From Bolinopsis microptera (Eukaryota > Ctenophora > Tentaculata > Lobata > Bolinopsidae): 64,000 bases of DNA. A program made the translations under genes and the position numbers. Positions 26,101 through 35,530 of the stretch are shown here, in pieces. How positions within the stretch are numbered: position 1 is the first letter of the stretch; each line of letters opens with the position of its first letter. Under the pieces are notes generated by a model. That model was given only the letters and a program-made list of their open reading frames with translations, had not been told where the DNA came from and did no database searches. The DNA is taken from contig NC_087073.1 in the NCBI RefSeq assembly GCF_026151205.1, forward strand, positions 496,001 through 560,000, read 5' to 3'.

Positions 26101-27970
26101 AAGTATGATAGCGGTGAGGGAGTGGTTTCTAAAGGAAATTTTATACATACGTGGGTGTGTTCTGGAAAAATATTTATACAGGGGATGGGGGGGTTCGGGA
26201 AAAGAATTGATAGGGGCATGACGTGGTTGGGTTCGGGAAAAAGATGAAGCATGAGTTGGGGGTTTCGAAACTATTTTTATCATGACGGGGTGGTGTTCGG
26301 AAACGATTAAAGCATACGTGGGGTGGGGTTCTGGGGAAAGATTTATACAGGGGACGTGCTGTTGTTCGGGGAAAAGGTATTAATAGCAGGGGACGCGTGG
26401 GTTCTGGAAACGTTTGAACAGGTGACGTTTGGGTTTTCGGAAAAGTAATTTATCGTGACGGGGTTTTTTGTTTTGGGGAAAAGTATTTATAGAGGGGACG
26501 TGGGTGGGTTTTTTTAAACGTTTGATAGCAGGGGGACGTGGGGTGGTTTTCTGGGAAACGTATTGGCAGGGGACTGGAGTGGGTTCTGGGAAATATTTAA
26601 AACATGACGTGGTTATGTTTTAAAACTATTGAAGCGGTGACGGATGGGGGGGTTTCGGGGAAAATATGAAGCAGGTGCGTGGAGTGGGGGTTCTGGAAAG
26701 AATAGATGACGTGGGGTGGTTTTTCTGGAAACGTATTGATACATGACGGGGGGGTGTTCTGGGAAAGTATTGAACAGGGGCGTGCTGTGGTGTTTGGGGA
26801 AAAATATTTAACAGGGGGACGGGGGTGTGGTTCGGGAAAATTTGAAAGCGGGCGTGGGGGTGGGTGTTCTGGAAAAAGTATTGATCAGGACGGGTTGGGT
26901 TCCGGAAACGTTTTGAAGCAGGGGACGTGGAGGGTGTTCTGGGAAAATATTGAAACAGTGACGTGTGGGTTTTTCTGGAAACGTAATGATAGCAGGGGAC
27001 TGGAGGGTGTTCGGAAAAGTTTTGTAGCAGGGGGGGAGTGGGAGTGGGGTTTCGGGAAAAATATAATAGCGGGGACGTGGGGGGTTTTTGGAAACGATTA
27101 TAGCAGGGGACGTGGGGTGGTGTTCTGGAAAAGTATTGATAGAGGTACTGGGGGTTGGGGTTCTGGAAAATTTTTAGCAGGGGGCTGAGTGGGGTTTTGG
27201 AACTTTTTTGATGCAGGAGAGGTGGGTGGGGTTCGGAAAGATTGTACAGGGGCTGGGGTGGGGCTGGAAACTATTTTTAACAGCAGTGACTGGGGTGGGG
27301 GGGTTTTTTTAACTATGAACAGGGGACGTGGTGTGGTTTTTTGGAAACGATTGATAGCGTGACGTGGGGGTGGTGTTTTTGGAAATTTTTGTACAGGGGG
27401 ACGTGGGTGGTGTTCGGGGGAAAGTATTGAACATCTGAGTGGTTCTGGGCGAATTTATAGCAGGGAGGGGGTGGTGTTCGGGAAAAAATATGAACAGGTA
27501 CGTGGGGTGGTTTTCTGGAAACTATTGATACAGGTGACTGGGGGTTGTTCGGAAAAATTGATAGCAGGGGGACGTGGTGTGGTTTCTGGGAAACATTGAT
27601 AATGACGTGGGTGGTTTTTTTTGGAAAAGATTGATCCCTACGGGGGAGTGTTTCGAAACGATTATAGCAGGTGACGGGGGTGGTGTTTGGAAAAGAAATT
27701 ATAGCAGAACTGGGGTGGTGTTTTGGAAAAGTATTTTTACAGGGCTGGTTTGGGGTTTTGGGGAAAGTATTGATAGATTTTATGGGGGGTGTTCTGGGAA
27801 AGTATTTTAAAACTACGTGGGGGTTTGGGGGAAAGGATTGTGCAAAAGGTGACTGGTGTTGGGGTTTTGGAAACGAAATTGGGTAGCGGTGACTGGAGTG
27901 GGGTTTCGAAACGTTTTGATAGCGGGACGGGTTGGGTTTTTGGAAACGTATTGATAGCAGGTGACGTGGT
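23161..27970. repeat. corrupted second block of the 39-bp array
   Basis: About 4.8 kb in which the 39-bp unit is recognisable throughout (GACGTGG, TGGTGTTCTGG, GGAAACG, TTGATAGCAGG), but almost every unit has deleted bases and inflated G runs. The last unit (27940-27975) is perfect again. Many 60-160 codon frames occur and are not genes. Confidence 0.85.
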
Positions 27971-28448
27971 GTGGCGTTTGATTTGATAAAGATTTTGTTG
28001 AATGACGTGACCCGTTACATATACAGTCCTGTCTAGAGTGATCTTGAGGTGGTGATTAAGTAAGAGTTGAAAAATGAAATCACCGTCAAAAAACTTCGTA
28101 ACCTACCAATAAACAGAAAGGTAAGGGTTTTAGACGCTAAATATAACGCTAATATCGTTACTCGTTAGGACTGTTTGCAGTCGGAGACATACAAATACTC
28201 AAACTTATTTGAATTGTATTGTGGCGAAACTTAATTTGATCTTCGAATAATGGAATGATCCGACATGCAGTTATTCACACTTGTTCAAATGACATGTTAT
28301 TTATTTTGGCAACTGAGTCGTCAGTCAACAGGTAAGATTTGTAAAAAGGCGTCGTTTTTTTGACGTTCGGCTTGTCATCGGATCTGGTCAAACTTTTTCA
28401 CACATGGCTAGGCTACATTTTTTGAAGGGTAAAACATATTCTTGTCAT
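27971..28448. other. intron 4 sequence right of the 39-bp array
   Basis: Ordinary AT-rich sequence. It is the clean counterpart of the spacer at 22311-22800. No gene is visible. Confidence 0.6.
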
Positions 28449-28550
28449 AATCCCCCTAGTTACCATGGTTACACTACTAGTTACCATGGTTACATACACT
28501 AGTAATCCACCCCATAATAGCTTGTTCTCATAATCCACCCCACAATAGCT
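28449..28550. repeat. CCATGG repeats and 28-bp-spaced direct repeat
   Basis: Two GTTACCATGGTTAC palindromes (about 28459 and 28481) are followed by a duplicated 20-mer (28503-28522 and 28531-28550, one mismatch) beginning TAATCCACCCC. A weaker TAATCCCCC precedes the palindromes at 28449. Confidence 0.85.
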
Positions 28551-28731
28551 GTAATAAAATGAACAGTTCAAATGAATTGGTACAGCTGGCTCGGTGCCAA
28601 TATCACAAGTGTCAGAGCTGGCTCCCTGCCTATAAATGTTATCCTGATCGGTAGAGCTCTGTGTATTAATTAAAACAGACTTATCAAATCTGCTGCACTT
28701 AAACTGAGTAAGGTTGCCTAGTACAGACAAC

Positions 28732-28758
28732 TAGTAGACTATATTATATAGTCTACTA
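28732..28758. repeat. 12-bp inverted repeat
   Basis: TAGTAGACTATA and TATAGTCTACTA are exact reverse complements separated by TTA, followed by further CTACT and TATAGTC repeats. This is a potential hairpin. Confidence 0.85.
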
Positions 28759-29078
28759 CTGTGTATAGTCTGTATAGACTGTATCATATCAGCTGGAACA
28801 TTGGTGAGCTGCTCGGGGTTACAGAGCACAATTGAATTGACATATTAAGGAGCCTGTACGTTTTGTCATGAATTGTGAGACGAGGAAACATTAGCAAGAA
28901 ACATTAGCTGACAATTGTAATGTTACAGAATTTGGAAATTCACTTAACCTTAAAATAACTTCCAGAATAATAGCACAGAGGAAAGGTTTGACGTGTCATA
29001 CACACCAAACAATAGAATCTAGATCAAATTTAGATTCGATCCAGGAGCCCTGGAGTGCATTAATGTGACCCTCCTAAG

Positions 29079-29307
29079 TCAGGCACAGTACGTTGTTATA
29101 CGTATCTTAAAATAAGTACTTGAAGCAGACAGACTACCTGGTTACCTGGTTACATGGTTACCTGGTTACCTGGTTACATGGTTACCTGGTTACCTGGTTA
29201 CCTGGTTACCTGGTTACCTGGTTACCTGGTTACCTGGCTACCACACTGACTCAGGCACAGTACGTTGTTATACGTATCTTAAAATAAGTACTTGAAGCAG
29301 ACAGACT
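29079..29307. repeat. 8-bp GGTTACCT array between identical 57-bp direct repeats
   Basis: A 57-bp sequence starting TCAGGCACAGTACG occurs at 29079-29135 and again, identical by eye, at 29251-29307. The 115 bp between them is mostly (CTGGTTAC)n with occasional CATGGTTAC units. It lies in intron 4, 0.6 kb from exon 4. Confidence 0.95.
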
Positions 29308-29689
29308 TAGATGTACAAGATTACAGCACACTGGTCACTGTATATATCATGCAATCATATGTACTTGTTTTGAAATCTCAACTTTAAGAAACTGCAGCAG
29401 GGTGCAATGATTTAGTCTGCATTTAAATCCATTGCAGCTATGATATTATCATTACTGCAGTACTAGCGACCATTTTTACAGTATTGTGATATATATATTT
29501 TTATTCCCGCGTAAAATTGAATGCTCCAGATATAGAGTTACAGGTATCTGTAATAGAAGTAAGGGGCACTATCTACATGTGGTCGAGGAATGTTACAATA
29601 TGTAACATGTAATTTAGAGCACAATTACCAGTCACAATGTAAAGAATGTGTGAAGTGTGTAGTTAGTGGGCGTTACTATGGTGACGGGT

Positions 29690-29805
29690 AACATGTCACG
29701 TGGACATGTGTGCAGAGAGTGGGCGGGGCTGGTGTAAAGGCTCACTAGTAGGGACTGTTGAAGGTTGGACATTGACAAATATGGCGACAAGACGGTCTCT
29801 GCTCA
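29690..29805 (+). promoter_or_regulatory. possible promoter-like cluster (E-box, GC box, ATGGCG)
   Basis: TCACGTGGAC, GGGCGGGGC and AAATATGGCGACAAG occur within 110 bp. The last resembles a YY1-type ATGGCG element around an ATG that opens only a 13-codon frame. This could be an intragenic promoter or chance; no exon follows on the plus strand that I recognise. Confidence 0.2.
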
Positions 29806-29951
29806 GCAACTTCAGACTATAATATCGCATCTTAGAATCTATGAGATGACGCTAAAACATAAAAATATATGCAAAAATATTTAAAAATATACAAAAAATA
29901 GCGAATATAAGACAGGTATTATATAGACCGTATAGTACTCCCAATACTCAC

Positions 29952-30057
29952 CCCTGATAATGTAGATAATGTAGTTGTGATCAGCATCCTCCCCCACACT
30001 GACTAGGGTATCCAGACCTCCCTTGTCAACAAAACAGTGCACCAGATCTTGGTCGTC
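29952..30057 (-). CDS. FHOD: FHOD-like formin, coding exon 4 (start of FH3)
   Basis: The exon is 106 nt: 35 codons plus one base (phase 1 out). The acceptor reads CTCCTCCGCAG and the donor is GTGAGT. It encodes DDQDLVHCFVDKGGLDTLVS and VGEDADHNYIIYIIR. In FHOD proteins the same stretch reads roughly D-D-K-D-L-V, then GL-x-x-L-I-x-VG, then ADxNYxxYILRA. The leftover G plus CG of exon 5 restores the conserved Ala. Exon 3 ends in phase 0, as needed. Confidence 0.93.
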
Positions 30058-30172
30058 CTGCGGAGGAGAATATCTAGATGGTATCTTGTTATAGTCTGAG
30101 GGATATATAATATAATAGTTCCTTAATATAATATACACTACGTTTACCAGTTATACCAGTTATCACTGTATA

Positions 30173-30381
30173 TTATCCATAGCTAATACTCAACCCATAC
30201 CTTAGCACTAGAAGGTTCGGTGTGGGAACATCACACATCTAGTATGACGCAAGCACAGTAACCAGGTAACCAGGTAACCAGGTAACCAGGTTATCCATAG
30301 CTAATACTCAACCCATACCTTAGCACTAGAAGGTTCGGTGTGGGAACATCACACATCTAGTATGACGCAAGCACGGTAACC
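30173..30381. repeat. AGGTAACC array between 91-bp direct repeats
   Basis: A 91-bp sequence starting TTATCCATAGC is present at 30173-30263 and 30291-30381, with one mismatch near its 3' end. Both copies end in GTAACC. The 27-bp filler is AGGTAACC repeated, the reverse complement of the array at 29136-29250. It lies in intron 3 of the FHOD-like gene. Confidence 0.95.
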
Positions 30382-31440
30382 TGATTCTTATTCACAAGAA
30401 ATATCAACAAGGATCTCTAGCATGGTGGCATATGCTGTTAAACAGCTCACCTCACAATTAACCTAAGATGACGCATATCTTTACGTAATATAGTTGATAA
30501 TACGTAGTATGATAAGTAGTTAGTAGAGGGTACGACGCCGCTTGCAACCTTATCCAACTTTAGTAACTTAATATGACCCTTCTTTTAAGTTTTTAAACTT
30601 TTAATTTAACTGCCACGCTGGTCAAAAATGATACAATAACTTTTTTATTTTCTGAATTTCTTTATCATTTGTGTAAAAAGAATGAGTGTAGAGTGATAGG
30701 GACAATAGAGAAGGATGTAACTGTAAGCCCACTACCTAAAGCACCTCAACGACATAATTGTTTTTCAGGCACATATAATCAAGTACACCAATAGAATTAG
30801 GACAATGTACCGCTCGACCTATAGGATCGGAGGTAACTGATCACATGACTCATCCGATTACTGTAGTCCAATTCTGAAAATCAGATTCTCGTTTGCATGG
30901 AACGTTTTAATGAGATCACACTTTTCGAATATTTTAGAAAACAGCATGATTTTATCACCGTATTTTGAGGACATTTTTACTCCAATTGTGATGATTAAAT
31001 ACCTTTGACTGATAGAAAAGTTTATCAGTGGTCATCTTTTAATAAAAATGCACCGAATTATCTCTAAAATGAATGAAAGATCCCCTTATCATACATAAAG
31101 ATGTCCTTCAGGCCACTTGTAATCAGTATCAATTATAGGAATCGTAGTTTAGTAACACGATATCCGCAGTCGCCGCAACTTAAATTACCAACCGAAATCG
31201 TATCCCTGGAAACAGCCCGACTTAAATGCTGATCACGAAATTGGTCCTAAATTTTACTACATTTACTGTATGATACGAACGATTCTTTGTTACACAGAAA
31301 TTGGCATCTAATAAAGGACGAAGACAAACAATGGCATTCCACACTCACACAGTGATCCAGGCCAGGGAGGTAACTTGAGTGTAACTTGAGTGTAACATTA
31401 GGTAGCCCCTTCAAATTGGAGGCCGCTACTGGAATGATCA
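30382..31440. other. intron 3, central part, no recognisable feature
   Basis: AT-rich intronic sequence. I checked it for a missing formin exon on the minus strand and found none; exon 3 lies further right at 32275. Confidence 0.5.
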
Positions 31441-31682
31441 CATTACACTATACAACACAGCATCCCAAACTACAAGACACAGCCGTGTAACCAGGTAACC
31501 AGGTAACCAGGTAACCGGGTAACCAGGTAACCTTGTAACCAGGTAACCAGGTAACCAGGTAACCAGGTAACCAGGTAACCGGGTAACCAGGTAACCTTGT
31601 AACCAGGTAACTAGGTAACCAGGTAACCAGGTCATTACACTATACAACACAGCATCCCTAACTACAAGACACAGCCGTGTAA
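31441..31682. repeat. AGGTAACC array between 50-bp direct repeats
   Basis: A 50-bp sequence starting CATTACACTATACAAC occurs at 31441-31490 and 31633-31682, with one mismatch. The 142-bp filler is about 17 copies of the 8-bp unit AGGTAACC with a few variants (GGGTAACC, TTGTAACC). Intron 3. Confidence 0.95.
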
Positions 31683-32274
31683 TGAAATCTTCCAATAATA
31701 TGCACACAGCGTATCGTCTGTTATAGAGCAGCGCTCTAAGACCTACCAACATCAATATATAATATATATATTATATATATATACAGTTTTAATACTTTCA
31801 ACAATCAACACTACTATATAACTAATAATTTGAGAATTGATGTTAATAAATGATGCAAAGAATTACGAGGATCTAGTCAAAACCGCTTTTTTTATTGTGT
31901 AGAAGTTCAGCAATGAAATATATATATAATATACATCGATACCAACGTCAGCTCTTACATTATAATATTAGGTTTACGAAGAACAATTTCAGAAATACTG
32001 AGCAACTTATCCAAGACATATTTTTATCAGTTCTCACAGATCGGATCTGAGTACGAGCAAAATGAATAATATTTATAGTATTTTAGGGTTATATTAGAGT
32101 ATTAGAGTAAGACGGGATTTAATTAACCTCTCGACGACGAAGCTTTTATACCGGTCATGTGTTGGTATTATGCTAAATTTCAAATATCCTACAAAATCGT
32201 GTTCTTAGATAACATTAAAACGGCTGAAGTGTAACATGAGGTCCTAAAATTAGATGTGATAAAGGGTAACTTAC

Positions 32275-32342
32275 CTTGAATATACGCTTCAACGAGAACA
32301 AAGCTTTTCTCAAGTCCCTACCACTGGATTTTTGTAGCGTTT
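32275..32342 (-). CDS. FHOD: FHOD-like formin, coding exon 3
   Basis: The exon is 68 nt: two bases plus 22 codons (phase 0 out). The acceptor reads CTCCTTTTAG and the donor is GTAAGT. With the G left by exon 2 it reads ETLQKSSGRDLRKALFSLKR followed by IFK. FHOD proteins have EKLYxSSGRELRRALFSLKQ at this place. Only this frame is compatible with both neighbours. Confidence 0.93.
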
Positions 32343-32557
32343 CTAAAAGGAGAATTGTATGATTAATTTAAAGATTAAAGCAAGTTTCGTTATCAACAGA
32401 AAATGTAAATTTCAACAACAATACGTAATCTATAATATGCAACGTAATAAGTTTAAGCAAATATACATATGTGATGGTAAACATGACGTTAAGTGCCTTG
32501 CTATGGCAAGCAGAACACACAACTTCGTTAAACTTCACAAAAACATGGCAATAACAC

Positions 32558-32744
32558 GCAGCAAGTAGATACTAGGTGTTACTAAGGTGTTACTAAGGTG
32601 TTACTAAGGTGTTACTAAGTGTTACTAAGGTGCAGCAAGTAGATACTAGGTGTTACTAAGGTGTTACTAAGGTGTTACTAAGGTGTTACTAAGGTGTTAC
32701 TAAGGTGTTACTAAGGTGTTACTAAGGTGCAGCAAGTAGATACT
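32558..32744. repeat. 11-bp GGTGTTACTAA array with three copies of a 16-bp flank
   Basis: GCAGCAAGTAGATACT occurs at 32558-32573, 32632-32647 and 32729-32744. The two intervals between copies are filled with 11-bp GGTGTTACTAA units. The last copy lies next to the exon 2 donor of the FHOD-like gene (GT at plus 32746-32747), so the array nearly touches a splice site. Intron 2. Confidence 0.95.
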
Positions 32745-32747
32745 GAC

Positions 32748-32907
32748 CACAGCAGTTGTGGACTCTGACAGACAGACTGGTCCTGAGAATTAGGATTGTC
32801 TTGCGATTTGTGGGATCTAAACTTCCACCCTCGCACAGATTTACTATTGTGGAATCCAGGTCCAGGTAGGAGTTATCTATAGAGACTTGTAGTGCAGCTT
32901 CGTCTAC
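32748..32907 (-). CDS. FHOD: FHOD-like formin, coding exon 2 (GBD)
   Basis: The exon is 160 nt: 53 codons plus one base (phase 1 out). The acceptor reads ATTACCTACAG and the donor is GTCAGT, a weaker but acceptable GT site whose phase is confirmed by exon 3. It encodes VDEAALQVS, NSYLDLDSTI, then RKTILILRTSLSVRVHNCC. The last block is the ILRTQLSVRV signature at the end of the ubiquitin-like GTPase-binding domain of FHOD formins. Incoming phase is 0. Confidence 0.93.
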
Positions 32908-32918
32908 CTGTAGGTAAT

Positions 32919-33027
32919 ATCACTGTCTTTAAAAGAAGATACTAGGTGTTACTAGGTGTTACTAGGTGTTACTATAATTACTAGTCCAGGTCCATAATAT
33001 ATAATGTAAGATCACTGTCTTTAAAAG
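32919..33027. repeat. small array between 17-bp direct repeats next to exon 2
   Basis: ATCACTGTCTTTAAAAG occurs at 32919-32935 and 33011-33027. The interval contains three TACTAGGTGT units and CCAGGTCC, the latter also found inside exon 2. The duplicated segment lies just upstream of the exon 2 acceptor in transcript direction. Intron 1. Confidence 0.85.
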
Positions 33028-33478
33028 TTGTCTGTTTCTGGCTTCAGACTTTTGGGAATTTAAAATCAGTAGGATATTTAAGTTGTTAAGTACTGGATCA
33101 AAATTGAAGACCATGTGTTATTGTAATAAATAGATTACTTTTTACCCCAATTGGATTTTGCATTTCGTAATAATCGTGTAATATGAAGGTCCCACAAATG
33201 AATGGCAATACTTGTACCGACTTTCTGGACGTTTGCTGTACATGTAGTAGTAGTAGCAAGCAGTAGTAGTAGACTTAATGACTTATTCCAGTAAACTAAT
33301 TTTATTAAGATAAATCAATTTCTTCAGATAAATATTACTGTCAGCCTTATAAAAGGGTAACAGGTAAAGGTTACCATTCTGGCCTACAGCATCCTGTAAC
33401 GACATGAACGAAATCAAAGATAGAAGCTAATGAAAATTTAGAATATTCTTATTTTAAGGAAATCCTTTCGAAACTAAC

Positions 33479-33644
33479 CTGGTGTGGAGCATTTAGAACT
33501 TTGATCAGTCGAGGTATCTGGTTCTAAGAGAGTCTCATCTTCCAAGAACACGAATGTTGGAGGCACTGTTGGCTCTGCGTATGCCACAGTGAACGGATTC
33601 CTGTCGTCCATAAAACGTACTTTAAAAGTGTATGGGACTGCCAT
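33479..33644 (-). CDS. FHOD: FHOD-like formin, first coding exon (GBD), with an apparent 1-base frameshift
   Basis: The ATG is at 33642-33644 and the donor is GTTAGT. The first part reads MAVPYTFKVRFMDDRNPFTV and then EPTVPPTFVFLED, matching the FHOD N-terminus (VQFLDDTDPF, FPEPxRPP). After about 41 codons the matching frame changes: downstream the family-like QIPRLIKVLNAPHQ is in the +1 frame and ends at the donor in phase 0, as exon 2 requires. The simplest explanation is one extra base in the GG at plus 33520-33521. It may be a consensus error or a real lesion. Any 5' untranslated exon was not identified; a short upstream ATG-TAG is present. Confidence 0.9.
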
Positions 33645-34513
33645 GACATACTGGCTACATGTTGGACTTAATATCAGATTTTTTTAAATATCACAATGCG
33701 AACGAATTAACTGAAAGGGTTAAAAAATACATCAAAATCTCGAGTCTTAACCATTCGAATTTAGGAAATATAGATCATTAACAGTTATATACAGTAACTT
33801 ATCTAACAAGTCATGTTTTTAAGACCTTCTACAAAAATGTTCAGTGTAAACCATAGAGTGTCTTTAACTGAATCTCTCATGTCATGCAATGAGTGGCAGT
33901 GTAAGACTGATAATACTTTTTCTGTCACTTTTAGACTACAGGTAAACAAACATGAAGCCTAAAAAGAAAGTATCTGATTTAATTTGTTGTATGTATACAT
34001 GTATGCTGTTTGACATATTGTTTGCCATTATATTAGGAAAAACTCTCCGAAAAAAGCATCTGGGTGTTAGACAGGGCGAGCATCCATATAATAACTTTTT
34101 TGCTGCTATTGACACATTTTAATCCTAAGAGAGCATACAAAAAGCCTAAGAAGTCAGTAAAACAAGACAGGCAACCAATAGTTCAAGGAATTTGTGGGTA
34201 TGAAAGCTTTTGTACACAACGAAATGCTAGTTCCAATGATGGGGGCCGGGGAGGCGGGGCTGTTAATGATTTCATAGTACTGTGATAACTTGTACTGTGA
34301 TGACATAGTACTCAAGATAACTTGAGTTGATAGATGACAGTGAGGTGATGATGAGACGATCATTATCATTTACCAGGCGATTATTCAATGAAACAAGATT
34401 TTTTTCTCCATATTATGGTTACCCACCGTCAGATACTCTACTCTTGTCCCTTTGCCTCCAACACATCCAAACCTAAAATTTACACCCACCACCATGATAT
34501 AACGTATCAAGAA
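33645..34513. other. region upstream of the FHOD-like start, no firm feature
   Basis: AT-rich. It would include the 5' UTR or promoter of the formin gene, but no TATA or initiator can be assigned with confidence. The only coding-like item is the small plus-strand ORF at 33952. Confidence 0.4.
33952..34122 (+). CDS. small ORF, 56 codons, uncharacterised (doubtful)
   Basis: ATG to TAA, beginning MKPKKKVSDLICC, followed by a hydrophobic stretch (MLFDILFAIILG) and then a basic tail. The layout would suit a small single-pass membrane peptide, but an ORF of this length is expected by chance in AT-rich DNA. I do not recognise it. Confidence 0.12.
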   Translation: MKPKKKVSDLICCMYTCMLFDILFAIILGKTLRKKHLGVRQGEHPYNNFFAAIDTF

Positions 34514-34521
34514 GGTGCTAC

Positions 34522-34843
34522 CAGTGGCGTAACGAAGGGCCGCGCTGATCCCGCTGTGCGGGGGGGGGGCGCCATATTGGGGGGCGCCATCTTAGGGGGG
34601 CGCCAAATCGTCGTTTGAATGTGGGACAATTTGGAAAAACTTACCTACGGTACCAGCAAAAATGTACGTTTTGCTCTAGAAACACACTTTTTTAGAGATT
34701 TTACCAGCGTATCCTCTAAAATCATCTAATTTGTTCAATTTTAGGGAGGGGCGCCAAAAGGGGAAGGGGTGCCATCAGGGGAGCGCATTTTCGTCGGGGG
34801 CGCATTTTCGGCGGGGGCGCCAACAGGCAACGTTACGCCACTG
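34522..34843. mobile_element. hAT-type MITE with 8-bp target-site duplication
   Basis: Perfect 13-bp terminal inverted repeats CAGTGGCGTAACG (34522-34534) and CGTTACGCCACTG (34831-34843) are flanked on both sides by the identical 8-mer GGTGCTAC (34514-34521 and 34844-34851). CAGTGGCG ends and 8-bp duplications are typical of the hAT superfamily. The 322-bp interior is GC-rich, with repeated GGGGGCGCCA motifs and no transposase, so it is a non-autonomous element. Confidence 0.92.
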
Positions 34844-34851
34844 GGTGCTAC

Positions 34852-35092
34852 AAGTGCTAAAAATGGTGCTTAAGGTGTCGAAGGAGCGATAAATCTTTTT
34901 AAAATTCAGAGACACAAGAAAGTAAACCCAAGAACAAGAAATGCGGCCGCTTTTTTTGTGGATGGCCGCTCAATTTCCCGATCCGTGATGGCGTATTTTA
35001 TCATATTCCATACAACCTGTAGATCCCAGTTTTAACTGTTTATAAGCATGCAGATATAGCGGAGTGACAGGCCGAGCGCCACCAAGTTAATA
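34852..35092. other. intergenic sequence, nothing recognised
   Basis: Short stretch between two DNA transposons with no ORF or repeat of note. Confidence 0.4.
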
Positions 35093-35530
35093 TACCTTAC
35101 TCGGGAATATTATAGCGGGTTAATTTATGACTGGGAAAATTAATAACCGGGAAAAATATGGCGGACTTTCCCAAAACCCGCCAAATTATCCCGGTCATGT
35201 ATTTACCGGTGGCCGACCTTTCAAGTTTTTTTTCAGAGGTCAACAAATTTTCAACCGAAATTTCTGTTTTTGTTACTTGTTAAAGAAGTTATTTCAATTT
35301 ACAGTTACTGATATTACTCAGAAATAGAAAAAAATACACGTCTAGTTTTTAAAGGAAAATAAATCTATAGCAATAATAAGTCAAATGTTCATTAAAGCGT
35401 ATTCTCAATCTCATTATCGCTAATGTCCCCTCCATTATCATTATTGATATCCCCCTGCTGCTGACCGTTTTTCAGTTGACGAGAGGATGACATCATTTGT
35501 TTGTTTTTTAATTAATTTTAACCAGTTATA

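Larger units (their letters stand above)
14781..33644 (-). other. FHOD: FHOD-family formin gene, 5' part (six coding exons, about 240 codons)
   Basis: FHOD formins nucleate, cap and bundle actin filaments and organise stress fibres and sarcomeres; they are held inactive by binding between the N-terminal GBD/FH3 region and a C-terminal DAD. Here six exons on the minus strand encode the N-terminal GBD and the start of FH3. Splice phases join as 0, 1, 0, 1, 0, with phase 1 left open at the end. Introns are 571, 405, 2217, 13378 and 1574 bp, then more than 14.7 kb running off the window. All conserved anchors appear in order: NPF near the start, ILRTSLSVRV, LRKALFSLK, ADHNY, VYVDGM, TIQWLY, LELLLVF. 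The FH1, FH2 and DAD exons must lie left of base 1. The ID rests on remembered family sequence; a database search would settle orthology. Confidence 0.9.

Noticed and set aside
23228-27188. Gly/Trp-rich ORFs up to 160 codons
   Set aside because: They are frames through the corrupted 39-bp array; composition follows GGG and TGG runs.
29136-31632. GGTTACC repeats as interstitial telomere sequence
   Set aside because: The unit is 8 bp and is not TTAGGG or a known metazoan telomere variant.
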